Positions 1 to 10,700 of a DNA stretch of 64,000 bases are shown one piece after another. The stretch spans positions 1,426,001 through 1,490,000 of the forward strand of contig NZ_CP118733.1 in assembly GCF_032594915.1 (NCBI RefSeq). Direction: 5' to 3'. Origin of the DNA: Streptococcus sp. 29896 (lineage in GTDB: Bacteria; Bacillota; Bacilli; Lactobacillales; Streptococcaceae). Position numbers and translations under genes: made by a program. Within the stretch, counting starts at the first letter, position 1. Every line of letters starts with the position of its first letter. The notes under the pieces were generated by a model. It saw only the letters and a list, made by a program, of their open reading frames with translations, ran no database searches and was not told the DNA's origin.

Positions 1-1501
1 GCAAGGTTTCTTTTTGAACCTTGATTCCTGTAATTTCCATCTTTGCTAGGACATTTGCCAGAGGCAATTCCATGTCAAAAAGAAGGGAAACTTGCTGGTT
101 TTCTTCCAGTTTTTCCAGCATGACTGCTTCTGTTTCGATAAGAACCTGTAGCTTGTTGGCAAGATGAGGGAAGTATTCTGCTCGTTCTGGGAGGGCTAAT
201 TTTGCTCCCTTACCATAAACAACTTCGTCGGGCACTAAACGAGTTTGACCATAGAGGTTGGCAATAGTGGTGATGGCATTGTCTTCGACTGTTGACAGGA
301 GGTACTTTGCCAGACGGCTATCAAAGCTAGCCAACGGCAAGTCCAAGCCGTGACGGGCTAGGAGGACTTTTCCACGCTTGAAGTCATAGGTTTTGATGGT
401 CTGGTTTTCAAGGAAATCACGCAAGATTGGACTGTCCAGCAGCTCTGGTCCTCCGACATAAATCTGCTCCTTATCTCCCCAGGCCAGTCCCACCAAGTCT
501 TCTCGATGGTAGTTTTCACCTAAGATTTCAAAATAGAAAAATTGGTCTGCCTGCAGCATGTCCTCAGTCAATTCGGTGACTGTTTGAAACTCGACTGCAG
601 GAAGTTCTTCCTCAGCACTAGTTCCCAACTGAGCCCGCAACTGCTTGAAGCCCATGTCGTCGTAGAATTGACCGAGTTCTTCTACCTTGGGACCTTCATA
701 GATCAGGTCATCCAGTCCGATTTCAATAGGAGCATTGGTATCAATGGTGGCAAGGGTCCGAGATAGAAATGCCTGCTCCTTATCAGCAATCAGGTTTTCT
801 TTCATCTTCGACGCTTTCATGCTGTCGATGTTTTCGTAAATGCCGTCTAGTGACCCGTGTTCAATCAGGAGTTTGAGACCTGTCTTCTCACCAATCTTGG
901 TCACGCCAGGGATGTTATCGGACTTATCGCCCATGAGGGCCTTGAGGTCGATAAACTGAGCAGGAGTGATACCCATTTTTTCCATGAGGTAGGCTGGTGT
1001 AAATTCTTCGAATTCGGCTACGCCTTTCTTGGAAATCTCGACAACGGTATTTTCGTCTGTCAGCTGGATCAAGTCCTTGTCACCGCTGACAATGGTCACA
1101 TCGAAAGGAATGTCTGTCCGCTCTACCATTTTGTCCAAGGTACCGATAATATCGTCTGCCTCGTACTGAGCTAGCTCATAGTACTTGACCCCCATAGCAT
1201 CCAGCATCTGACGGATAAAAGGAAACTGTTCGCGGAACTCGTCAGGTGTCTTGGCACGCCCTGCCTTGTAATCGGCGTACATCTCAGTACGGAAGGTGGT
1301 CTTGCCGGCGTCAAAGGCCACCAGGATGTGAGTCGGCTCAATCCGCTTCATCATGTGGTCCAGCATGAGGTTGAAGCCGTAAATGGCGTTGGTATGCAGA
1401 CCGTTGGCATTCTTGAAGCGGTCAATTTGGTTATAAAGTGCAAAGAAGGCACGGAAGGCTACCGAAGAGCCATCGATAAGTAGTAATTTATTTTTTCTCA
1501 T
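1..1501 (-). CDS. polA: DNA polymerase I, N-terminal part (gene runs off the left edge)
   Basis: Codes for the first 500 residues of DNA polymerase I, which fills gaps and removes RNA primers during replication and repair. It starts at ATG 1501; no stop is met before base 1. The N-terminal half is a 5'-3' exonuclease domain (residues ~1-300) with LLLIDGSS near residue 6, a YEADD metal-binding motif and the helix-hairpin-helix stretch GDKSDNIPG. It is followed by a region where a proofreading domain would lie, but the usual exonuclease I motif (DTET-like) is replaced by FYFEIL, which fits the known lack of 3'-5' exonuclease in streptococcal Pol I. The polymerase palm is outside the window. The start has no ribosome site and sits 6 bases after a TATAAT box, so the mRNA may be leaderless. 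Confidence 0.95.
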   Translation of the reverse strand, partial: MRKNKLLLIDGSSVAFRAFFALYNQIDRFKNANGLHTNAIYGFNLMLDHMMKRIEPTHILVAFDAGKTTFRTEMYADYKAGRAKTPDEFREQFPFIRQMLDAMGVKYYELAQYEADDIIGTLDKMVERTDIPFDVTIVSGDKDLIQLTDENTVVEISKKGVAEFEEFTPAYLMEKMGITPAQFIDLKALMGDKSDNIPGVTKIGEKTGLKLLIEHGSLDGIYENIDSMKASKMKENLIADKEQAFLSRTLATIDTNAPIEIGLDDLIYEGPKVEELGQFYDDMGFKQLRAQLGTSAEEELPAVEFQTVTELTEDMLQADQFFYFEILGENYHREDLVGLAWGDKEQIYVGGPELLDSPILRDFLENQTIKTYDFKRGKVLLARHGLDLPLASFDSRLAKYLLSTVEDNAITTIANLYGQTRLVPDEVVYGKGAKLALPERAEYFPHLANKLQVLIETEAVMLEKLEENQQVSLLFDMELPLANVLAKMEITGIKVQKETL

Positions 1502-1507
1502 AGGTCT

Positions 1508-1516
1508 ATTATAGCA
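1508..1516 (-). promoter_or_regulatory. Extended -10 promoter of polA, abutting the start codon
   Basis: On the minus strand TGC precedes TATAAT (1508-1513), an extended -10 box. Only six bases separate it from the polA ATG, so transcription should start at or next to the A of the start codon. No good -35 hexamer is seen 16-18 bases upstream. Confidence 0.6.
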
Positions 1517-1593
1517 TGGATGGGTATAATCCAGCTGGCTTTGAATTGAAAATCACAAAAAAGCTTGCGCATTTGCATGGGTTTGTCTATGAC

Positions 1594-1616
1594 AAAAACA
1601 TCTCCTTGCGGAGATG
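1594..1616 (-). terminator. Intrinsic terminator of the first M26 protease gene
   Basis: Minus-strand hairpin CATCTCC-GCAA-GGAGATG (1599-1616) followed directly by five T residues. It lies just after the protease stop codon at 1624. Confidence 0.85.
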
Positions 1617-1623
1617 CTCTTGC

Positions 1624-4600
1624 CTATTCAAAAATAGAGGTTCTGAAATCATTAGTCTGCCGTAGCAAGGCATTGTAAACACGTTCTTTGAGCAGGTTGA
1701 CCCAGCTATGTTTTGGATCTGCTTCTACTTTTTCACGGTTTGCATAGTCATAATCTACTGCAGCATTCATCAGACTTTCTAGTTGTTCAAAGGTTTGAAT
1801 GTGAACTCTTTCAGATGAATAACGGTCTCCCAACCTGTATTCGATCGTGATGTCGATGAGTTTATCTTTCTGATCGATTCGGCGTTGGTACATAGCTTTC
1901 TTGAAGGAAGCCCAGTCTTGGTAGCCGTCCTTTTCAAAAACATGGTCAAAGACAATCTTATCCGTTATCAAACCAACTTCTCTTCCATACCAAGAATCAA
2001 AATACTTGTAGCCCTTGTCAGCAGCCGTTTGACTCAATTGGTTACTTACATAAGGAATAAAGCCGTGTACATAGCCTTTTTCAGCCAACAGTTCAAAGGC
2101 CATCCGTTTGAACATGATATCACCTGGTGCACCTGATTCGTTAGACAGGGCTGCATAAATCGGCGAGAAGAGTTTGATAGTGTAGTAGGAATTTCGTTCT
2201 AACCTATCCATTTGATCCCAATAATTACGTCGGGCAATGATATTGTTGTCAACCAAGTCTCCGATTGTATTTAAGCGGCTGGCAATATCACCTGTTAGAG
2301 GTTGAATGGAATTTCCGGCCAAGGCAGTTGTTTCTTTCTGATCCTTGTCTAGATCATACCAGTTTCCGATTTGGCGGTACCAATCCTGCTTGACTTTAGC
2401 ATCCTTCTTAAGCACACTGTTAGCTTCCAGATAATCCAAGAAGTAAACCGTATCCATCATACCACGCATGTATTGTTCCAAATCTTCTACCGACTTAAAG
2501 CGATTAGTTGGATCGGCAGTGTGGAAGCGATCTGTCGCATTGGAATCACCTGTGAACATGGTATTAATTCCCAAGATAGCAGAGTTCAATGCGGTTGGGT
2601 TTTGCAACAAGCCTTCGGAGAAGACTTCCGCCCCTTCACCAACACGGCGACCGTGGCCCATAAGATAGATATTGCCATCAAAGTTGTGGACCATTTCGTG
2701 GGTGAAGATAGAACTACCATACTGGTCAAGAATTCGGTCCACTTCAAAGTGGGTAAAGATGCCTGTTGCATAAGCACCCGATCCCATAAAGTCATACCAT
2801 TTTCCAACTGGTCCAAAGAAGTCCTTGATAGACTTATGCTGGGTATCTTTCAAGCTTGTCCAAGTAACACCTTTTCCGTTTGTTTGGAAGTTAAAGCCGT
2901 CATAATTGATAAAGCTTTGGAAGAGTTTTTCTCTGTTTTCCCTATCTAAAACACGGTACCAGAAGTCAAAGTAATTTGCCTGCCAACGGCCAGCCTGAGC
3001 GACTTTCTGATTCATGTATTGCTCAACGGTCATCTCCTTGTCCATAGAGTCATTGTGGTAGCGTTCAAAGGCTCCAAAGGAAAGGGTGGACATGGTTGAT
3101 AGGACATAGACACTTGGGTCCTTCATGGTCAGAAGCGGGAGGACCATGTTTCGGTACTGCCATTTTGGATTGGTGATGCGGTCATATACACCAAGATTGT
3201 ACTTGCTGTGTTTTTCCGCATTTCGTTGCAATTGAGCAACTTCCTCAATGCCTGATTCCACTTCTTCAATCTTAGCTCGAGTAGTCTGTTTGAACCAATC
3301 ATTATTGGACAAGCCTGGTAAGAAGAGTTGGCGATAGGATTCAAGGTAGGTAAAGAGGTCCAGCTGTGCTTTGGCGTCAGCCAAGAAACCTGCAAAGGTC
3401 GTCACGTTATTTTTAGGTCTCAAGTTATCATAGCCTGACTGTCCTAGGGCGATGATGGTATCGAGGGCAGAAGCTTCTGTATTTCCAAAGAAATCTAACT
3501 TAAAGATGGACAAATCTTTAATGTTGAGTTTGTCGTAATTGATGTCATACCAACGGTTTAGGTAGGCTAAGCCAAGCAAGAGAGCTTCTTTATTTCTAGA
3601 AATCTTATCCACCACATAATTTTCAACCGAGAGCCCGACAGAGTTTATGGCCTTGTCCGAACTCAAAAGCTTCCGCAATTGCTCACCAATACTGGACTGA
3701 ACCTGATTGAAGCTATCTTCCAAATACAAGGCCCATAACGGTCGCTGTTCATCCGTCTGCTTGACACCCAAATCCATGGCCCAACGAGAAGAATTATCAT
3801 CTTCTGGCTTGGTCGTCACGCTGACTGATGTCCGATCTGCTCCCAGCACTCTGCGTACTGCATCGGATTGGAAGCTAACACGACTCAATTCGTTGATCAA
3901 CTGGGAAAGTGGCTTGGTAAAGGCAGCCAGGAAGGATTCCGGGGTATAGATGAGCCCTGTATTGCCTAGCTGGTATTCAGCAATCTGTCTATTGGCAAAA
4001 TCTTGCTTAAAGCGTAGGGTTTCATAGGCTACACTCTTATCTGCAAAATGCAACATGAGGCGGTTGATAGCTGTTTTTTGACTGTTCAAATCGGTCACAA
4101 CCTGTTCACCAACCATTGGCACCACATCCACCAATAGACTACTATTGAGTTTGTGGTTGGCTGGCAGGTGTTTTGCCATCTCAAGGATGTACTCCTTGTT
4201 GTAGAATGGCATGAGTTTTTCCAAGTTTGCATAAGCAACTGCCTTGTTGCTGTCTGCTTTGGACAAACGACTGTAATCAACACTGTACTTGTTACCTTCA
4301 TGCTTGACTTGGCTATCAGACGTTGTCGCAGAAATGCCATAGCTTGTCAGACGACTGGTGAACTCTGGTCCCTGCAAGATGCTAGTCCACTGATCTAGAC
4401 GACCCTTGGATTGGCTAGTTACTGCTGCTCTTGGAATGCTAGCCTGAACATGATTGGTATCCCCATGAACCAGGTTACCATTTGTCACGACTACATCTGC
4501 TAGCAGATCCTGGGCTCGACCATTGCTCCAGGTTGAGCCAATGATTCCTCCTGTTTGCCCACTATTGCCAAAATTGTTCACCTTGCCTTGAACAAAGGCT

Positions 4601-7422
4601 TTTTCAACGAGTGCCCGATCCGTCACCATACCGACCAAACCACCTGTTCTGTGGGATGGATTGGATGATGCAACTGTTAAATCAACTACAGCTTTAGACT
4701 GACGAATTTGACTGTTATTTCCTGTCAAATGACCGACAAGACCACCGACATTGGATAAGGCGACAGCTGGATTGGTGGCTGTAATACTTCCTTCGAAGCT
4801 GGTATTTTGAAGACTGCTACCTGCACTTGCTTCGTAGAGCACACCACCGATGTTGGCAGCAGCCGTAATCGAACCTTGAACTGCTACGTCAGTCAAACTT
4901 GTATTAACTGCTGATTTTGCCAGAGCTCCTACACGGTCTTGCTCTGACTTAATTTTCACATCCACTAGGTCCAATTTTTGAATAGTTGCTCCGCTCAGGG
5001 TATCAAACAATGGATTGGTTAGATGATGGATAGCATATTTTTTACCATTATGTTCCGCTGTCAGACTACCTTTAAATTCTCCTGTCAGGTAAGCTGTTGC
5101 ACCGGCGTCCAACTGCACTTCATCTGCAGTCAAATCTGCACCAATGATAAAATGTCCATTGCGGTTGTTCTGCATGGCTGTCAACAAGGTCTTGAAGGAG
5201 GTGTAAATCCCTGCTTGACTAGTTGGTACCTTGTCAATAAAGAAGCTAAAGTTTTCTTGGTAGCCAGTTTGACTATCTTGAACCAACTGATCCAAATTGG
5301 CGGTTAGTTTGAATTTCTCCTGTCCATCAACTGTGACCTCTTCGATAGACGTGATTGGCAAGAGGATTTCCTTGAAGCGGTCGGACTTGATTTTCACAAA
5401 GTAATCTTCTGGCCGCTCTGGTCGATTAGAAAGTGACAAATAACGACGATAACGACGATCTTCTACACCGTATAATTCAACTGTATCGACATCTTTGATT
5501 TCAATTTTCTTGAGTTCAAGGATAAAGTTCTTGGTTGCTTCTTCTAGCTTGGTCTGATTACCTTGACCAATGTCATAGGTAATTTCTGTCCGCACTTGAT
5601 AATCGGTAAAGTGTTCCAAGCCCATCACTGTAACAGCCTGACTCGGGTCTGTAATGGCAACCTCTTTTACTTTTTGACCATTTTTATAGATGAAAGCCTT
5701 GGCAGAACGGAAGGTGGAACTACTGTCTGTCAGAGAAAAATGCAGGTCTGCATCTCTTCCAAGTGCATCTGGTCGAACTTCTGTAATGGTTAAACTTGGA
5801 ACGGTCAAAACACCTGTTCCTACATGGTCAATCTGCTTGGTTGGAGCGGTTACCAATTCTGGTGCTAGGTCTTGACGCTTGATTTCTTGACCATTTACGG
5901 TGTAAATTTTAGTGCGAATCCGTTGTTGACCGTTGACACCTTGACGTTGGGTCCGGCGTTGACCAGCTGGAAGGCTAGTATCCTGTACCAGCTCGATTGT
6001 GAATGGTACAGACTCCAAACGACTAGTTTCCGTTTCCACAATTTCAAGGCTCGGTTTCGAATGGTAAATCGACTTGTCCGGCTTGGAATAAACAGGTTCT
6101 GCTTCAGCAACTGGATTGGCAGGTTGACTCGGTGAAATTTCACCAATGGCTGGCTGGTCTGGCTCAACTGGTTCAGTAACCGTTCCTGGATCCACTGGCT
6201 GAACTGGAGGAGTTTCTTCCTCTGGCGCTGGTTTTGGCACCTCTGGGACAGGTTGGGTCTCTGTCGTTTCTGGTTGAACAGGTTGAACAACCTCTCCTGG
6301 CACTGGACTTGGAGTCGTTGGCTCTGGTTGACTAGGGCTAGTCTCTGTTGTAGCTGGTTGGCTAGGAGTTTCTTCCACCACATCCTCTACCTTAGATGGA
6401 TCTGGTTCGATGCCCACAGGTTCATCAACTGGTTTTTCTACGGGCAGTTCTTGAGCTGTGTCGGGAGCCCCTTCCGCACCACTGGTGTCAGGACTTGTCA
6501 GGTCTCCTGAAACAGGAGGAAGCTGCTGATTCTCAGTTCCCACAGGTTGGGCAGGAATTTCCTCCACTACATTCTCTACCTTAGATGGATCTGGTTCGAT
6601 GCCCACAGGCCCATCAGCTGGTTTTTCTACTGGTAAAACCGGTGGTACTGACGGAGTGGTTTCAGGCTTGGTTTCTTGTTTTTCTTCTGTCGGAGTCGTT
6701 GGTTGCTCCTCTTCAAGCACCACTTCCCCAGTCTCTTGACCAGGAGTTGAAGCTGTTTCTTGTGGTAGCTCTGCTTCCTCAGTCTGACTCTCTTTTTCTG
6801 GTAGTACATCTTTTGCCGAGTTTTCCACAGACTGCCCAGTTGATGGTGACGCTACTTCCTCTTCAATGTAACCTAAATAGCTATATCCAGCAATCTCCAA
6901 TGGTTTTGGCAATTCTTGACCCAGACTGACAGATAAAGTTTGGTTGTAATGGGAAAGAATCTGGTTAGTAATAGCAAGCCCAGTTGGCGACACTGCTACC
7001 GCACCTGTCGCTGTTAAGATAAAGAATCCTAACAAGGCCTTCTTGCCATTGCGCCCTGTTTTTACCGCATAGACCAAGAGGCTAGCTCCTGCCAAGACCA
7101 ATCCGCTGGCAAGCAAACTATTCTGCCCAGTCTTCGGTAGGCTTTGAGCTGTTGGACGATAGATGAGGTAGTAAACCCTATCTCCTTCCTTAGCCAATCC
7201 TGGCAAAGCTTCTGTCACCAGTTTCTTCTCTTGACTGGTTAGCTCTGCTTCCGTTACATAGCGGTAGTCTACTTGAACCTCACTACCTTGGGCAGTGACG
7301 CTCAGGTGAGGTAGGAAGGGACTTGCCATAAACAAGCAGGCAACCGTAGCAGAAACAAGGCCCCAAGACGACTTCCGAAATGAGAAGCGCTGGACCTTTT
7401 CTTTGGATGGATGTGGACCCAT
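1624..7422 (-). CDS. M26-family zinc metalloprotease (IgA1 protease/Zmp type), surface anchored
   Basis: A 1932-residue surface protease. The N-terminus has a YSIRK-like export signal (FSFRKSSWGLVSA) and, unusually, the sortase motif LPKTG near the N-terminus (residues 95-99), followed by two hydrophobic segments; this layout is typical of IgA1/Zmp proteases. Residues ~190-440 are Pro/Glu/Thr-rich and contain two copies of a block built round PVGIEPDPSKVE. A G5 domain follows (~465-533), then a region rich in small GLUG-like GGLVG repeats. The catalytic zinc site is HEMVH at 1575-1579 with E1603 as probable third ligand. Substrate cannot be told from sequence: members cut IgA1, mucins or cytokines. 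A perfect AAAGGAGG ribosome site precedes ATG 7422. Paralogue of the protease at the right edge of the window. Confidence 0.93.
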   Translation of the reverse strand: MGPHPSKEKVQRFSFRKSSWGLVSATVACLFMASPFLPHLSVTAQGSEVQVDYRYVTEAELTSQEKKLVTEALPGLAKEGDRVYYLIYRPTAQSLPKTGQNSLLASGLVLAGASLLVYAVKTGRNGKKALLGFFILTATGAVAVSPTGLAITNQILSHYNQTLSVSLGQELPKPLEIAGYSYLGYIEEEVASPSTGQSVENSAKDVLPEKESQTEEAELPQETASTPGQETGEVVLEEEQPTTPTEEKQETKPETTPSVPPVLPVEKPADGPVGIEPDPSKVENVVEEIPAQPVGTENQQLPPVSGDLTSPDTSGAEGAPDTAQELPVEKPVDEPVGIEPDPSKVEDVVEETPSQPATTETSPSQPEPTTPSPVPGEVVQPVQPETTETQPVPEVPKPAPEEETPPVQPVDPGTVTEPVEPDQPAIGEISPSQPANPVAEAEPVYSKPDKSIYHSKPSLEIVETETSRLESVPFTIELVQDTSLPAGQRRTQRQGVNGQQRIRTKIYTVNGQEIKRQDLAPELVTAPTKQIDHVGTGVLTVPSLTITEVRPDALGRDADLHFSLTDSSSTFRSAKAFIYKNGQKVKEVAITDPSQAVTVMGLEHFTDYQVRTEITYDIGQGNQTKLEEATKNFILELKKIEIKDVDTVELYGVEDRRYRRYLSLSNRPERPEDYFVKIKSDRFKEILLPITSIEEVTVDGQEKFKLTANLDQLVQDSQTGYQENFSFFIDKVPTSQAGIYTSFKTLLTAMQNNRNGHFIIGADLTADEVQLDAGATAYLTGEFKGSLTAEHNGKKYAIHHLTNPLFDTLSGATIQKLDLVDVKIKSEQDRVGALAKSAVNTSLTDVAVQGSITAAANIGGVLYEASAGSSLQNTSFEGSITATNPAVALSNVGGLVGHLTGNNSQIRQSKAVVDLTVASSNPSHRTGGLVGMVTDRALVEKAFVQGKVNNFGNSGQTGGIIGSTWSNGRAQDLLADVVVTNGNLVHGDTNHVQASIPRAAVTSQSKGRLDQWTSILQGPEFTSRLTSYGISATTSDSQVKHEGNKYSVDYSRLSKADSNKAVAYANLEKLMPFYNKEYILEMAKHLPANHKLNSSLLVDVVPMVGEQVVTDLNSQKTAINRLMLHFADKSVAYETLRFKQDFANRQIAEYQLGNTGLIYTPESFLAAFTKPLSQLINELSRVSFQSDAVRRVLGADRTSVSVTTKPEDDNSSRWAMDLGVKQTDEQRPLWALYLEDSFNQVQSSIGEQLRKLLSSDKAINSVGLSVENYVVDKISRNKEALLLGLAYLNRWYDINYDKLNIKDLSIFKLDFFGNTEASALDTIIALGQSGYDNLRPKNNVTTFAGFLADAKAQLDLFTYLESYRQLFLPGLSNNDWFKQTTRAKIEEVESGIEEVAQLQRNAEKHSKYNLGVYDRITNPKWQYRNMVLPLLTMKDPSVYVLSTMSTLSFGAFERYHNDSMDKEMTVEQYMNQKVAQAGRWQANYFDFWYRVLDRENREKLFQSFINYDGFNFQTNGKGVTWTSLKDTQHKSIKDFFGPVGKWYDFMGSGAYATGIFTHFEVDRILDQYGSSIFTHEMVHNFDGNIYLMGHGRRVGEGAEVFSEGLLQNPTALNSAILGINTMFTGDSNATDRFHTADPTNRFKSVEDLEQYMRGMMDTVYFLDYLEANSVLKKDAKVKQDWYRQIGNWYDLDKDQKETTALAGNSIQPLTGDIASRLNTIGDLVDNNIIARRNYWDQMDRLERNSYYTIKLFSPIYAALSNESGAPGDIMFKRMAFELLAEKGYVHGFIPYVSNQLSQTAADKGYKYFDSWYGREVGLITDKIVFDHVFEKDGYQDWASFKKAMYQRRIDQKDKLIDITIEYRLGDRYSSERVHIQTFEQLESLMNAAVDYDYANREKVEADPKHSWVNLLKERVYNALLRQTNDFRTSIFE

Positions 7423-7446
7423 ATTGTCCTCCTTTTACTGTATATC

Positions 7447-7476
7447 ATTATACTAATTTTACCTGTTTTAACTCAA
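7447..7476 (-). promoter_or_regulatory. Promoter of the first M26 protease gene
   Basis: Minus strand: -35 TTGAGT (7471-7476), 18-base spacer, -10 TATAAT (7447-7452), 25 bases upstream of the start codon and followed by AAAAGGAGG. Confidence 0.75.
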
Positions 7477-7504
7477 AAACTCAAGCAATTTCTTGAATTC
7501 TCAA

Positions 7505-7533
7505 CAAAAAAATCACCCACTTTTGGGGTGATT
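7505..7533 (-). terminator. Terminator downstream of the coiled-coil ABC permease operon
   Basis: Hairpin AATCACCC...GGGTGATT (7511-7533) followed on the minus strand by a run of seven T. It lies between the permease stop and the protease promoter and insulates the two units. Confidence 0.8.
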
Positions 7534-7636
7534 CTTCTTGGATCTAATGCTCAATTTGAATCTTGACTTGTAGACATTTCTAGGACCATTGGAAAGCTAT
7601 TCAGAACTTCTGATATCTATCGCTATGTTGATTAGT

Positions 7637-7756
7637 CAGCCTCTCCCCAGGCTGCCTAGCTTTCCCATTTCTAGGCTCGGGTTAAAACAGCCTATCCCCA
7701 GGCTGCCTCGCTTTCCCATTTCTAGGCTCGGGTTAAAACAGCCTATCCCCAGGCTG
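7637..7756. repeat. 51-bp tandem repeat with AGCCT-ATCCCC-AGGCT hairpins (2.3 copies)
   Basis: Two 51-base units (7637-7687 and 7688-7738) differ at two positions, and a third partial unit (7739-7756) ends at the permease stop codon. Each begins with a hairpin of stem CAGCCT/AGGCTG round the loop ATCCCC (CTCCCC in the first). The last has an extended nine-pair stem AAACAGCCT/AGGCTGTTT. A related unit with the same downstream GCTCGGGT tail occurs at 26942-26987. With the terminator above this accounts for the 336-base gap 7423-7758. Confidence 0.85.
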
Positions 7757-7758
7757 TT

Positions 7759-10700
7759 TTAATCAACTGACTTTAGGGCTTCAAGCATATCCACCTTGCG
7801 CAAGCTGCGGTTGACATACCAGCCCAGACCCGTCAGAATACCTGCGATTGCTAGAATTGGAATCAGGTAGACTTCCAGACTAACCTTGGGATTGAAGATA
7901 ATAGAGTTGGAACCGATCATCTCCAGCAAGACTCGGTGAAGGAGGATACCGCCACCCAGTCCCAGCACTACGCCAATCAGCGACAGGACTATGGTTTCAC
8001 GGTAGATATAAAGAGTCACCTCGCGGTTATGGAAGCCCAGCACCTTTATGGTCGACAGCTCCCGAATCCGCTCAGCTACATTGATATTGGTCAGATTATA
8101 AAGAATGACCAAGCCCAGCAGAATGGACAGGACCACCAGAATAATCATAATGGACTGGAGGGAGCTTGCCACCGTCTCCAGCATGGCAATCAAGGAGCGA
8201 TTTTGCACCAAGGCTACGACGCCTTTTTGGGACAATAGCTGAGCTGCTAAGTCTTGACTCTGGCTGGTTGAAGACTGTGAGACCTTAACCAAGCTGGCAT
8301 TGGCCTGATAGGCCTGACCTGTTACTTCCTCATAATAAGCAGCAGTCATGTAGATAAAATGACCTGCGTAGAGTTCCGATACTCCTGCTACCTTGACCGT
8401 GACTGGCTGCTGGTCAATGGTCAAGGTCAAACGATCTCCTGCTCTGACACCATAAAGACTGGCTAATTTCTTAGACAGGATAATGCCTGAATCTGTCAGA
8501 CTTAAGAAGTCGCCACTCCCTGCCTGACGGAGTTGGATATAGTCGGACAGGTCCATTTTCTCGGTGACTAAGAGACTGATTGTCAAGGCTTGATGAAGCC
8601 CATCTATCTCTTCTGTCAGCTGCTCATAGGCGATAGGGAGGTAGGAGGCAACTGACTGAGAAGTGAGAATGTCATCAACTGCTTTCTTTTCTGCCTCAGA
8701 AGCTCTGCTATTGTCCACCACAATCATATCGTACTGCATGATGTCGCCAAACTGCCTGTCCACCACGCCTGATATGGATGAGCGAATGCCCAGGCCGCCA
8801 AAGAGGAGGGCGACGGAGCCCGCCACGCCGAAAATGGTCATGAACATCCGCTTCTTGTAGCGGAAGATGTTGCGGGCGGTCACCTTGTGGGTGAAGCTGA
8901 GACGGTTCCAGATGAAGGGCAGTCTTTCCAAGAGAATGGCGGAGCCTTGAACGGGAGGTTTGGGAAGGAGGAGGCTGGCAGGCTTTTCTTTGAGTTCCTT
9001 GCGGGCGACCAGATAGGCTGGCAAGACCGCAGAAAGCAAAGCAAAGACCAGAGCTAGCAGGATCCAGAAGGGATACAAGTGAAGTTGGGCGTCGCCAATG
9101 ACAGTGCTTTCAGTGATAATGGCAGCAATCATAGGCGAGAGGATGAAGTTTCCAGCCAGAATGCCTACCAGAGTCCCTGCTATACCAGCCCCCAATCCGT
9201 AGAGGACGAACTTGGTCATAATCTGGCGGTCGGTGTAGCCTAGAGCCTTGAAAAGACCTGCTCTAGTCCGCTCTTCGTCAACGAAGCGGGTCATGGTAGT
9301 AAAGGTGACGAGGGCTGCGACCAGATAGAGTACGACTGGAAAGATGTTGCCAACTGCTGCGATACTGCCAGTGGCATTCTTGTAGGTAGTGTAGCCTTCT
9401 CCACCTGGCAGGGTCGAGCGGGTGTAGGTCTGGTAGATAGGTTCTTCTAGACTCTTTAATTCAGACTGCGCTTGGCTGAGATCTGTTTGGGCTTGGGTAA
9501 TTTCTGTTTCTGCTGTTGCTTTTTGCTTGTCAAAGTCTGACTGGGCCTGAGCTAGTTGGCTCTCCGCTTGGGAAATATGAGCCGATTCGACCTTTAACTG
9601 GTTTTTACCTGCTGTCAGCTGTTCTTGACCTGCTTGATATTGGGCTAAGCCTACTTCATATTGGGCAAGTCCTGCTTGGTATTGAGCCAAGCCTTCATCA
9701 TATTGACTGCGACCTGTTTGGTAGTGAGTCAGACCTGTTTGATAATCTTGTAAACCTGTCTGGTACTTTGTTTCTTTTTCTTGCAGTAGCTTTCTAGCTG
9801 CCTGATAGTCCGACTGGGCCTGATTATAGGCTTGAAGTTCTTGGTCAATACCAACCTTGACCTGGTCCAAGCTGGTCTGCTGGGCTAGTAAATCTGGATA
9901 GTCCGCTAAAGACTGACTTGGACCCAATGTTTGGGAAATAATTTGCTTCAAACTTTCCTGTTTTTGGAACCAGTCTGCTTGCGCTTGATTGATTTTGCTA
10001 GCCCATTGGTCAAGTTCAGTCTGTTTGGATGCCAGAATGGATTTGGCTTGCTCTAACTCGCTTGCTGCTTGATCGAGCTCTGCTTTGCTGGCTTCTAAGA
10101 AAGCCCTTGATCGCTCTAATTCAGCAAGGCTTGTATCTAATCGAGACTTGGTCTGGTTAAGACTTTCCTTTGTCTGGTCCAAGGTATACTTTGCCTGAGC
10201 TAGTTCGACTTCTTTTTCTTGTAGCTGGATGTGAGCATTATCCAACTGCTCCTGGCCTGACTGGATGTCTGCTCTGCTTTTTTCCAACTGAACAGCTCCA
10301 GCTGCTAGGTCATCCTTAGCTGTGTCTAATTCCTCCTGACCTGTCGCAATCTCTTCCTGTCCTTGGGCTTGGATACGAGCCAGACGATCCTGACCATTAT
10401 CCGCTAAGAGCTGGTCCAGCTCTTGCTGATAGCTGGCTACCTTAGCTTCATAGCTGTCTTGGTAGTAGGCAAGGTCGTCCAATTCATCGTAGGACAGGCG
10501 GGCAATCATATAGACCTCGGAGTCAAAGACGGTCGGCTCTACTATAGCATAGCCAGCCAGCTGACCATTGCCGCTGGAAGCCAGCCCCATAGTGACATTG
10601 TCCCAGATTTCTGGCGAGGTGACGATACCGACTAGGGTAAAACTGGTCTTGGTCAAGACTGTCCCATTCCTATCTGGCTCGGTCAGCTTGACCTGATCCC

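Noticed and set aside
972-1174. Plus-strand frames within polA (857-1174 and others)
   Set aside because: Opposite a well-conserved exonuclease domain; no start signals.
2371-2949. 192-codon open frame on the plus strand
   Set aside because: Lies fully opposite the M26 protease catalytic region; no ribosome site or family resemblance. Same for other plus-strand frames inside the two proteases.
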